In this document: positions 53,298 through 61,302 of the stretch, piece by piece
Numbering within the stretch: the stretch's first letter is position 1
Layout: every line of letters starts with the position of its first letter
Origin: Aquiluna sp. KACHI24
GTDB taxonomy: Bacteria; Actinomycetota; Actinomycetes; Actinomycetales; Microbacteriaceae
Length of the DNA: 64,000 bases
Reading direction: 5' to 3'
Assembly: GCF_025997915.1 (NCBI RefSeq)
Contig: NZ_AP026677.1
Location: 1,302,001 to 1,366,000 of the forward strand
Made by a program: the position numbers and the translations under genes
Notes under the pieces: generated by a model
What the model was told of the DNA's origin: nothing
Database searches by the model: none
What the model saw: only the letters and a program-made list of their open reading frames with translations

Positions 53298-55568
53298 ATG
53301 CTGAGAATTCTGCTTTGGCTAATGGCCATAGTCGTGACGGGCCAGACTATTGCCAACTTCTGGGAGGGCGATAAAGCCAATGGAGTCACTGGACTATTTC
53401 TTAGCCCTCTTTTTATCTGGGGAGCTTGGGCCGTGACACGAAGGCACAATCGAAAAAAGAGCAGGCCTGCCGTTCCTACCTCAGGGGAATCGCATGACTC
53501 TCGAAAAGCTGAACTGGCAAAGGCTGTCGGGGATTTTAGAGAAGCCCTGAGACAAGCCCGGGAGGACTTCAGGGATCTTTTTGCAGAATTCAAAAAGGCG
53601 TTCGCTCAGGATAACAGCAACGCTGCAACGAATCCCAGGAAGGGTGCGAACAGGGGGCCGAGCTACAACGAGAAAAGGTTCGAGCCCGCCATGGGAGCAG
53701 CACGAAGGCTGCGGAAAATTGCGACAGACTTTGAAGACCGACGAAACAGCGTCATCCTGAATCTACAGCCAATGCGGGTAACAAGAGGAACCAAAAGTCA
53801 GCTTTACTCGGGGCAAGGTGGCCTGATCATTCGCCGGGACAGCATCCTTGTTGGTTACTCGAATGAGAGATCGAGAAATCCTCAGATGAAGCAGCTGGAT
53901 AAGAAGTGGTCCAAAACTCTTGGACCCGTGCCAACCAGCCCAACTGTTTATTATGAGGACCACTCCTACGTTGAGTTTGAAGCCTTGAACCTTGAAGATC
54001 ACATCCTCTTCAGCGCCTTTTGGCAAGTGCTTGATGGCGATGTGTTCCAGCTACAGGATTACGCGCGTTCGAAATTTGCGACAAAGCTTCGAGCAGCTGC
54101 GAGATACATCGAGGAGAATCGCGAAAAAATCATTTCGGAGAATGGTGCGCTAAGCCTGGATGGTCTGGACTACTCCACGCTGTCCGATGATGAAGACGTA
54201 CTCAAGGAGTTTTCGCAGCCCAAAATCGGATCAATTATTGAGGGCTACAAGCTGGTACGAGAGCTTGGAGGCGGGGCATTTGGATCGGTGTTTCTTGCTC
54301 AAAGCATTGAGGACAAAGACGCCATGGTGGCGTTTAAGCTCATGAAACCAAGACCAGGTCCTGAATTCAAGGCCGGTCAAGTTGGATTCATGCACCAAGC
54401 TGAAGAGTTTCTAGCCGAGGCGAAGAACAGCCTGAACTTCACCGCTGCGCCATATGTAATGAATGCCCACGAAATGGGGATGTATCCATGGCCTTGGATT
54501 GCATATCCACTTGTTAGGGGTGGGACCGTCAAAGAAGTATCTGCGTATCGAGGAATCTCCGACAGGGATTGGTGGGAGCTCGCACATGACCTAGTTTCCG
54601 GTCTCAACTCGATCCATCAAGAAGGACTGGTCCACCTAGACATCAAGCCCGACAACATAATGCGTCATGAGGACAGGTTTATGATCATGGACCTCGGGGT
54701 CTCCATGGTCACGGGATATGAGTTTGGACAATTACCTTCCGGGACGATCGTTTACATGGCACCTGAGATTCTGGAGGCCCGTCTCAGAGGGGACAGGTCT
54801 TTCAAGCCCTCGGGGGTCGCAGACGTGTTCTCAGCTGGACTCACATTGCTTTGGTGCCTAACCGGTCGTTACCACATAGACCCTAGGACGATAACTAGTC
54901 AGGCAACCGCCGAGGAGCAGGTCTTCAGAAGCCTCCTGAAAAATGGGGTTGAGATTTTTGACCTCCCCGCAGAAAAGCAAGCTCTCCTGAAAAAGATGCT
55001 TCAGGTCGATCCAAAGTTACGTGCGACCGCCAATGAGTTGCTCTTTGACATAGCGCCTAAAGTCGACATGGACCTAAAGGTACAGCAAGTCGAGCGGGCT
55101 AAATTCGCTCTCTCTGAAGGAGCATTAGGGCAACTTGAGGGTGGCGAAAATGCGAGATTCAAAGAGCGAATCGATGGGCCTCTAAAAACTTGGATGCCTT
55201 TTCAGAATCAACTGCGAGCAATCACAGAAGAAATCCGACCAGCGTTCTTTAGTGCTGATATCTACTTCAATTCCGGTCGAGAGTGGATGTATGTTCAAGC
55301 TCTCTATGCTGCGGGCGGCTGGGTGTTGGAGTGCCAATCGGAAGTGTTCATGGACAGTGGACTCAAGGACTCACAGAAGCAAAAACTCATTGCTTTGGGC
55401 TGGAACCCGCCAACTGAATCCAGTCCAAATTACGAACGCATAGTGGACATGATCTCTGCGGAGAAAATGGCAAATCTATTTGTCGATGCCCTTGAGCAAG
55501 CCTACGGCGTGCTTCTTTCCGAGATTTCATACATCGAGTTCAAGATCCAGAACAAGAATGCCTACTAG
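53298..55568 (+). CDS. membrane Ser/Thr protein kinase with TY-Chap-like C-terminus
   Basis: About 756 residues from ATG 53298 (AGGA close before it); a GTG at 53271 is the alternative. Two N-terminal membrane spans (about 2-22 and 31-48) precede a charged linker and an unassigned domain (about 110-290). The kinase domain spans about 315-590: LGGGAFGSVFLA, VAFKLMK, catalytic VHLDIKPDN near 444, and DLG in place of DFG (IMDLGVSM). The C-terminal about 150 residues (TWMPFQNQLRAITEEIRPAF, WVLECQSEVF) look like a TY-Chap/YbjN-like domain. It phosphorylates unknown targets. It is ten bases ahead of a gene whose product may have the same C-terminal type. Confidence 0.85.
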   Translation: MLRILLWLMAIVVTGQTIANFWEGDKANGVTGLFLSPLFIWGAWAVTRRHNRKKSRPAVPTSGESHDSRKAELAKAVGDFREALRQAREDFRDLFAEFKKAFAQDNSNAATNPRKGANRGPSYNEKRFEPAMGAARRLRKIATDFEDRRNSVILNLQPMRVTRGTKSQLYSGQGGLIIRRDSILVGYSNERSRNPQMKQLDKKWSKTLGPVPTSPTVYYEDHSYVEFEALNLEDHILFSAFWQVLDGDVFQLQDYARSKFATKLRAAARYIEENREKIISENGALSLDGLDYSTLSDDEDVLKEFSQPKIGSIIEGYKLVRELGGGAFGSVFLAQSIEDKDAMVAFKLMKPRPGPEFKAGQVGFMHQAEEFLAEAKNSLNFTAAPYVMNAHEMGMYPWPWIAYPLVRGGTVKEVSAYRGISDRDWWELAHDLVSGLNSIHQEGLVHLDIKPDNIMRHEDRFMIMDLGVSMVTGYEFGQLPSGTIVYMAPEILEARLRGDRSFKPSGVADVFSAGLTLLWCLTGRYHIDPRTITSQATAEEQVFRSLLKNGVEIFDLPAEKQALLKKMLQVDPKLRATANELLFDIAPKVDMDLKVQQVERAKFALSEGALGQLEGGENARFKERIDGPLKTWMPFQNQLRAITEEIRPAFFSADIYFNSGREWMYVQALYAAGGWVLECQSEVFMDSGLKDSQKQKLIALGWNPPTESSPNYERIVDMISAEKMANLFVDALEQAYGVLLSEISYIEFKIQNKNAY

Positions 55569-55577
55569 GAGTGCGAC

Positions 55578-56231
55578 ATGACTGACCAGGTTCTTTTATG
55601 TGCAAACTGCAAGGCAGTAATTGAGATTGGTGAAGACGTTGGACTGGTCGGGAAAAGCAACATTCCAGAGGAAATGCACATCGTCTGTCTCAAATGCCAT
55701 GAGGCTCAGGACTTTCCAAACATACCTGAGCTTGCAAGAGCGAGCACCAGGTTTGAACTCAAGGGGCCACTGTCTGGTCGCTTTAGGCCCTGCAAAGCTA
55801 ACGACGTAATCATTGAGGAGCGACAAAAGTCTTTCGAAAAACCTAGATGGGATCAGCTCGAGCGGGACACTCTAGATATGTTGCACGAATGGGGAAACAG
55901 GTTTAATGGGTTGACTTTGTCCGGAAGAACCTATCGGGGTTACGACATCAGCTTTGAATGGAGCGACCAAAAGATTGTGGCCCTAGGTTTCCCTGGGAAA
56001 TCAACAAAACTCTTCCCTCCAATGGATATTTATCGTGTACACCGACTAAGGGGTATGGGGCTCGAAGGATCAGGGGTGAATCCAACACACTGGACTATCG
56101 CACTAGACGGCCCCGAAGCCGAATTTGAAAATGTCGCACGAATTATTAGCCACGTGCTTTGCTATGGATACTTGCTGGATTTCTCCCGTATAGATCAAAT
56201 CACCCCAAATCTAGAGACGCGAGATAGCTAA
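55578..56231 (+). CDS. zinc-ribbon protein with TY-Chap-like domain, kinase partner
   Basis: 217 residues starting nine bases after the kinase gene. The N-terminus has CANCK and CLKCH (C-x2-C ... C-x2-C), a zinc ribbon. The C-terminal half (WDQLERDTLDMLHEWGNRFNG, YRGYDISFEWSD, FENVARIISHVLCYGYLLDF) resembles the kinase C-terminal domain in predicted layout. It may be a chaperone, adaptor or substrate of the kinase. Assignment is by pattern and context only. Confidence 0.75.
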   Translation: MTDQVLLCANCKAVIEIGEDVGLVGKSNIPEEMHIVCLKCHEAQDFPNIPELARASTRFELKGPLSGRFRPCKANDVIIEERQKSFEKPRWDQLERDTLDMLHEWGNRFNGLTLSGRTYRGYDISFEWSDQKIVALGFPGKSTKLFPPMDIYRVHRLRGMGLEGSGVNPTHWTIALDGPEAEFENVARIISHVLCYGYLLDFSRIDQITPNLETRDS

Positions 56232-56274
56232 TTGCTCCCTTCATGAACTAATCAACTTCAAGGAACGATGCAAC

Positions 56275-56305
56275 TCACCCCCTAGGAAATTTCCCTAGGG
56301 GGTGA
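56275..56305. terminator. strong hairpin between convergent genes
   Basis: Perfect 12-bp arms TCACCCCCTAGG and CCTAGGGGGTGA enclose a 7-base loop AAATTTC. It lies between the ends of the zinc-ribbon gene and the DUF2130 gene and probably terminates both directions, though no clear U-run follows. Confidence 0.75.
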
Positions 56306-56339
56306 CTGCATCATAAAACTTGACTAAACCACAGTGGTT

Positions 56340-57524
56340 CTACTTCTCTAGCTCCTTGAACTTTTGCTGCATTGTTGGATTGCCCTTGGTCAACTTGGAC
56401 ACAGTTACCTCCTGGGCTTTCTTGTCGATGAGCTGAAGATCGCGAACGAAGAGTCGGAAGTTCTCTTTCATCTTCTCAAGATCACCGATTGTTTTGTCGA
56501 TGTTCTTGATGACCTCTTCATAGTGCTTGGTGGCATCCTTGTGCTTGCCTTCAACATAAGCCTGGAAGTCGGTTAGGTGCTTCTCGAAGTTCGTGACATC
56601 TACGTTCTGAGCGCGCACGGCCTCAAGCTCTGCCTTCAACCGAACATTTCTCAAGGCCGCATTCCGTAGCGTGGTGATCATCGAGATAAAGAACTGCGGC
56701 CTAATTACGTACATCTTCTCGTGCTTGTGAGAGACGTCGACGATGCCGGAATTAAATAGCTCGCTCTCTTTCTCAAGAGTTGTGACTAATACTGCATACT
56801 CGCAATTCTTCTTCTTGCGGTCCTTATCCAGCTTGTCGTAGAAGCTCTCGTTCTTCTGACCTTGCTTGCTGCCCTCAGCCTCGTTCTTCATTTCAAACAT
56901 GATGGAGATGATCTCCACGCCATTCTCGTCATAGTCTCGGAACACGAAGTCACCCTTGGTGTTCTCGACAACTTGTGAGTCTTTCTCGAAGTAGGCGCGA
57001 GGGAATGCAGTTGCCCTGATCTTCTCGAACTCTGTGCGACAGTAATTCTCGAACTCTTCACCAATTCCCTTAGTTGAAAGAGAGGCCTTGTAACGCTGGG
57101 CCTCATCAAGCCGAGCCTGTAGGTCGGAGATTACAAGATCCTTACCTTGTGAGACCTTGTTGATCTCAACCTCTTGCACAAGCGTTGCCTGGTCAAGTTT
57201 GGCCTTCATCTCATCTCGCTCTCTCTCGAGCTTTGAGGTTGCCTCCTGAACGGCCAGCTTCTTCTCAGTCTCGGTAGCATCGAGCTTCGCCTTGAGTTGG
57301 ACCAGTTCTGCCTCCTTCTTGGCAGCCTCGTCCCTGAGCTTTTGCTCAATCTTTGCCTCCGCCAGTGCGATCTCGGACTTCTTGAGCTGATCGGCTTCCT
57401 TCAGTCGGTCGTGCAGTTCTTTTTCAAACTCTGCTGTTCTGACCTGGTTCAGGATGTCGACGTATCCTGCTTCATCAATAGTGAAGGCCTCTCCACAGTG
57501 AGGGCATTTAATTTCGTTGGTCAT
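56340..57524 (-). CDS. DUF2130 coiled-coil protein with nuclease-like core
   Basis: 394 residues. A zinc ribbon CPHCG at 7-11 is followed by a long coiled coil (about 30-145), a globular DUF2130 domain (about 150-290) and a second coiled coil. The globular part has GDFVFRDYDENG...ISIMFEMKNE, a D...E-x-K pattern like restriction-nuclease folds, and TKGIGEEFENY. Function is unknown. It is the third gene of the vWA operon. Confidence 0.88.
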   Translation of the reverse strand: MTNEIKCPHCGEAFTIDEAGYVDILNQVRTAEFEKELHDRLKEADQLKKSEIALAEAKIEQKLRDEAAKKEAELVQLKAKLDATETEKKLAVQEATSKLERERDEMKAKLDQATLVQEVEINKVSQGKDLVISDLQARLDEAQRYKASLSTKGIGEEFENYCRTEFEKIRATAFPRAYFEKDSQVVENTKGDFVFRDYDENGVEIISIMFEMKNEAEGSKQGQKNESFYDKLDKDRKKKNCEYAVLVTTLEKESELFNSGIVDVSHKHEKMYVIRPQFFISMITTLRNAALRNVRLKAELEAVRAQNVDVTNFEKHLTDFQAYVEGKHKDATKHYEEVIKNIDKTIGDLEKMKENFRLFVRDLQLIDKKAQEVTVSKLTKGNPTMQQKFKELEK

Positions 57525-57541
57525 TTCTGTTCCTTAGCTTG

Positions 57542-57898
57542 TTACTTGTTTGATTCTTGAGCGAGCTGCTCGCGTGAGGCATCCTCGGTCTTGAGCATTG
57601 CAACCCAAACCTCGTGCAAAGCGTTCGTGTAATCAAGTCCCCTAGTTAGGGATACTCGACTTTTGAAGTTGTGGTATTCGATCTGGCTGGCCTGGTCGGC
57701 CACCCATTCGGTGAAGACTGCAGGCTCCACAAAGACCCGGTAGGGATAGTCGCCAAGGGGGGAAACGACTATCTCTACCCGGGCCATTGCGGCCAGAGGC
57801 TCCAGGGACCTGCGGTCCCTGGAACGCACAGTGTAGACGTCGGGTCTGTCAGCTTTCCTGACGGCACTGACAAACCCCGTCTCGGTAAAGAGCCACAT
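57542..57898 (-). CDS. conserved-looking small protein in vWA operon
   Basis: 118 residues starting MWLFTETGFVSAV, ATG overlapping the vWA stop (TAATG). It is a compact soluble alpha/beta pattern with RVEIVVSPLGDYPYRVFV and a helical C-terminus. No family is recognised. Translational coupling to the vWA gene suggests a shared complex or pathway. Confidence 0.75.
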   Translation of the reverse strand: MWLFTETGFVSAVRKADRPDVYTVRSRDRRSLEPLAAMARVEIVVSPLGDYPYRVFVEPAVFTEWVADQASQIEYHNFKSRVSLTRGLDYTNALHEVWVAMLKTEDASREQLAQESNK

Positions 57899-59187
57899 TA
57901 CTGACGGCCCTTTCTTGGGTCGTTCTTTGAGCGAGCCGAGCGAATGCTTGACTCTTGGACGCGCTTGGAGAACTCAACTGGTCGATAGTTGAGGATCTCA
58001 TTTAGCTCGTCACGCTCAGAGAGAATGCGGGAACGCAATCTTGGTGAGAGTCGATCAATGTTTCTGATCACCACTTCAATGTCGATCTGCGCCTGCTGAA
58101 TGATTCGCTTCGCGCCGACCATGTCACCTCGGTAGGCAGCCTCAGCAGCAGCCTTCTTGATCTCCGCTAGGCGATAGGCCAGGATCTCTGCACTGACTTC
58201 CTCATCCTTTGGTGGGTTTACAAAGCCAACAGCCTCGGAAATCTCCAGTTTCAACTCCGACCGCTGCGTCACTCTCTGCTCGTTTGAGACATTGGTCCCC
58301 GAGACCTCAATTTCAAAAGCCAGTTCGGTACCGAGTTCAGTTCTGAGTGCCGGCAGCGAAACCAAGAATGCGTAACCTCTTGATTCGTTGGAGGATAGGT
58401 CTCCGACTCTGGTGTGAGATCCATTTGCGAAGTTCTCGACACTTCTTACATAGCCGACTGGCTTAACCTTGAAGTTTCGAATCTCTTTGTTGGTGGTCAC
58501 TTTAATCTCAATGTCTTTGAGTGAGCGCTCGAGCAGTCCATCGATCTCATCCTGCAGACCGGCAACTGCCTCATCCAGCTTTACTGCAGCGAAGTGGTTT
58601 CCCTGCCCAGCGTCAGCCAGCGATGTAAGAATGCGCTCGTCGTAACCTTCGCCGATTCCGATGGCAGAAGTTCGGACCAGGTGTTCGGTCGCATTGGCTG
58701 CAAGGCGCGCAAACGCCTCAGGCTCCTGGTGACCGCTGTTGGCATGTCCATCGGATAGAAGGACAATTCTCGATTCGATGCCCTCTGGCAAGAGGCCTGC
58801 CTGCATAAGTCCAGCTGCATAGCCGAGCTCTATGTTGGTTCCGCCGCGAGGCTCAAGCGATGCCAGCTCACGCCTAATCGCCTGAGGCGTGTGGGTGCCG
58901 ACGGGAGAAATAGCGACATGAGTCTCAATCTCTGTGTCGAAGGAAACGATAGCCAAGTAGTCGGTTGGCGCTAGTCGCCCAACCATCTCGCCAATGGTGT
59001 TCTTGACTAGGTCCAATCGGCCATCGCCCATTGATCCAGACCTATCGACAACAAAGATGATGGCTTGAGGGTTACGGACCAGGTTGGTTGAAGGAAGCTC
59101 GGGAGCTTGAACCTCAACTAGTAGTCCGATCTTGTGTGCGGCACCAGCTTTGATGCGAGGTACCTCTAAACGGGCGGTCTGCTTCAT
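57898..59187 (-). CDS. von Willebrand factor A domain protein
   Basis: 429 residues from ATG 59187 with GGAGAG upstream. The vWA domain (about 40-220) has the metal site VDRSGSMGDGR (DxSxS), a Thr/Gly loop PRGGTNIELGY and LLSDGHAN. The C-terminal half has beta-rich segments then helices. There is no signal peptide or membrane span. vWA proteins bind partners via a metal site and often work with AAA or kinase systems. It is the first gene of an operon with a 118-residue protein and DUF2130, and is divergent from a NrtR-like regulator. Confidence 0.9.
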   Translation of the reverse strand: MKQTARLEVPRIKAGAAHKIGLLVEVQAPELPSTNLVRNPQAIIFVVDRSGSMGDGRLDLVKNTIGEMVGRLAPTDYLAIVSFDTEIETHVAISPVGTHTPQAIRRELASLEPRGGTNIELGYAAGLMQAGLLPEGIESRIVLLSDGHANSGHQEPEAFARLAANATEHLVRTSAIGIGEGYDERILTSLADAGQGNHFAAVKLDEAVAGLQDEIDGLLERSLKDIEIKVTTNKEIRNFKVKPVGYVRSVENFANGSHTRVGDLSSNESRGYAFLVSLPALRTELGTELAFEIEVSGTNVSNEQRVTQRSELKLEISEAVGFVNPPKDEEVSAEILAYRLAEIKKAAAEAAYRGDMVGAKRIIQQAQIDIEVVIRNIDRLSPRLRSRILSERDELNEILNYRPVEFSKRVQESSIRSARSKNDPRKGRQ

Positions 59188-59228
59188 AATCTCTCCTTGA
59201 ATTTGGGTATGTGCAGAATCATAACATG

Positions 59229-59252
59229 AGTTTGCGCGAAAATGCACAAACT
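59229..59252. promoter_or_regulatory. 24-bp near-perfect palindrome, candidate NrtR-like operator
   Basis: Arms AGTTTGCGC and GCACAAACT (8 of 9 paired) flank a 6-base centre. It is in the 123-bp region between the vWA operon (start 42 bases away) and the regulator ATG (59 bases away). It is the expected form of a dimeric winged-helix site. Confidence 0.65.
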
Positions 59253-59310
59253 AATGGATAAATTTTTGATAACTAACCTAATAGGGCTGTTTTATGCCAT
59301 AATTCAGGGC

Positions 59311-60219
59311 ATGGAATCTTCGAAATTGGTTGTCACGGTCGCGCTATTTACCGTGTTGGAGGACTTCAATCTCTACACAGTTCCAACTTCCCTGGTTTCT
59401 GTCGGATCCGTGTCGGACGAAAAGTTCGGCATGGGACTGTTTGTCGTTACCCGTCGGACGAATGACGTATCGCTGGCGTCCGACAGCGAACGCCGAGTGC
59501 TTCCTGCGTCAGAGGTTCGTCCGACAGAAAGTATTGAAGAGGCAGCACAACGTTTGGTGCGTGAGGATCTTGGAATCAGCGTGCCTGTAAAGCTCCGCCA
59601 GGAGCGGATCTTCGATAACCCAGAGCGTCAACGTGGGGAGAGAGTTATCTCCATCACGTTCTGGGGATTTGCCAACCTCGAAGATGTTGCACCTGTTCTG
59701 GGTGGCAAGGAGCAGGTCGGGCTAGAGATGGTGAACAGTAGCTCCTTCATCGATAGATGGGAGAGTGAGCACGGCTTAGAGCAGTATGACGGAGTTTGCA
59801 GATTTGGACTTCGGTATGTCCCAATGCGAGAGCGCGGTCACGACCGTCGACTCGCTCACGAGATTGGAACCGGACCTATCTTGGACATCGACCACGATGA
59901 GATGGTCTTCTTCTCTTGGCGAAAGCTCCGCTACGCATTCCGTGGCAGGTTAGATCCTTTCCGCTACCTGCAGGCCACCGCCCTTCCTGAGGCATTCAGA
60001 CTTAGTGACCTGAAAGAACTAAACGACATTTGCCGGGGTGAGCGTTCTCAGGTTGATCAATTCAGACGCAGTGTTCTAAACGAATCAAGCTTTATCTCAG
60101 AGTCAAGAATTCGCGAAGAGAAGCAGAGGAGGCCGGGTAAACCGGCGACCCTCTACTCCCTCCAAGAATGGGCTAACCCAAGCTCACCAAAGAGTGACTG
60201 GGGTGATGACGGGGACTAG
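59311..60219 (+). CDS. NrtR-like Nudix plus winged-helix transcriptional regulator
   Basis: 302 residues from ATG 59311. Residues about 5-150 are a Nudix domain with a degenerate box (LPASEVRPTESIEEAAQRLVREDLGI; the catalytic RE-x-x-EE-x-G pattern is broken, reading REDLG), as expected for a ligand-binding rather than hydrolytic unit. The C-terminus (FRLSDLKELNDICRG, RSQVDQFRRSVLNES, RRPGKPATLYSL) matches the NrtR winged helix. NrtR proteins sense ADP-ribose or NAD-linked ligands. It likely controls the divergent vWA operon. Confidence 0.88.
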   Translation: MESSKLVVTVALFTVLEDFNLYTVPTSLVSVGSVSDEKFGMGLFVVTRRTNDVSLASDSERRVLPASEVRPTESIEEAAQRLVREDLGISVPVKLRQERIFDNPERQRGERVISITFWGFANLEDVAPVLGGKEQVGLEMVNSSSFIDRWESEHGLEQYDGVCRFGLRYVPMRERGHDRRLAHEIGTGPILDIDHDEMVFFSWRKLRYAFRGRLDPFRYLQATALPEAFRLSDLKELNDICRGERSQVDQFRRSVLNESSFISESRIREEKQRRPGKPATLYSLQEWANPSSPKSDWGDDGD

Positions 60220-60230
60220 TCAGCGATTTC

Positions 60231-61292
60231 TCACTTGCTGAAGGTGATGTCCAATCCGTTGTCCGGGTGATAGGTCCAGAACGCCTCTATTCCGCCAAAC
60301 GTGGCCGAGACCATTCCATCAAGAGCTCTGGTTTGCCCAATCTTGTTCTGAACGCTGCCGGGGATGTTCAGGGCACGGACAACACATGACCAGTCTCTGT
60401 CAGTCAAATCAATTGAACTCCATCCAAGTCCGTATCCATCCAGCTGAAGAGTCTTACCGCCATCTTGAAGGTAGGCGCGTGAGTACCCATACTGTTTTTT
60501 ATAGAGCTTGCATTGGGAGTAGGCCTTGAATGCTGGCTGATTCTGCATGGTGTTGCTGTAGCCCCTTGGGCAAACAGGTGGGTCGCCAGACACCTTCTTG
60601 GTTTTGCCACCTGATTTGCAGGTGATCGTTAACTTGGTTGCGAGAATACGTGCAACGCGCTCTCGTTCTTTTCGATCTGCCTCATCCTGCTTGGCTTTTT
60701 CCGCCGCCGCCTTTGCTGCGTTGTCCGCATCAATCTCAGCCTGTGTCCTTACTGAGACTTGGATTGGGATGTCTGGTATGTCAGCCCCTGAGCCATCCTT
60801 CTTTACCCGCAAAAATACAGTTCCTGACTGGGCAGCGGTGAAATACACAACGGTTTCTCCCCATTCCGCACCGACTGATGCTTGCTTTACGACGGCAGGG
60901 AAAATTGCAGTGTTGCCACTTGAAAGTGGCGTGAGACCAACTATTGATACAAAAAAGAAAGTCGAAGGTTGGTAAGTCCCGACAGGAGCCGCGCTGAACG
61001 GTGTTTCAACGGAGGACCGAACGTAGGCGATGCAATTCGAGAAGTACTGGGAAGAGTAATCCATGCATTTCACCTGCCTAGGTACAGCTATCTTGTACTT
61101 GTTGGAACCAGTTATGTACTTGAGTCCGTCAAAGATGCTTAGTCCGCTAAACGTAAAATCCTGCACTGTATAGGTGACAGGATTAGGTGCTGCTTTCGGG
61201 TCTTTCATCTGCTCATTCGAATATGCTGGGCCCCCTAGCATCAAGCCCAAGGCCATTGCCGTCGTTGCTGTTATCGCAAATTGTCTTTTCAT
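60231..61292 (-). CDS. secreted hypothetical protein
   Basis: 353 residues from ATG 61292 with GGGGG before it. A signal peptide (MKRQFAITATTAMALGLMLGGPAYS) is followed by a beta-rich region, an Ala/Lys/Glu-rich helix (about 190-220) and the motif ITCKSGGKTKKVSGDPPVCP, which I recall from other secreted actinobacterial proteins. The C-terminal about 110 residues have four Cys in total with a Trp-containing end. No family is recognised. It starts ten bases after the surface-protein gene, so they are co-transcribed. Confidence 0.75.
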   Translation of the reverse strand: MKRQFAITATTAMALGLMLGGPAYSNEQMKDPKAAPNPVTYTVQDFTFSGLSIFDGLKYITGSNKYKIAVPRQVKCMDYSSQYFSNCIAYVRSSVETPFSAAPVGTYQPSTFFFVSIVGLTPLSSGNTAIFPAVVKQASVGAEWGETVVYFTAAQSGTVFLRVKKDGSGADIPDIPIQVSVRTQAEIDADNAAKAAAEKAKQDEADRKERERVARILATKLTITCKSGGKTKKVSGDPPVCPRGYSNTMQNQPAFKAYSQCKLYKKQYGYSRAYLQDGGKTLQLDGYGLGWSSIDLTDRDWSCVVRALNIPGSVQNKIGQTRALDGMVSATFGGIEAFWTYHPDNGLDITFSK

Positions 61293-61302
61293 TTCCCCCT
61301 GC

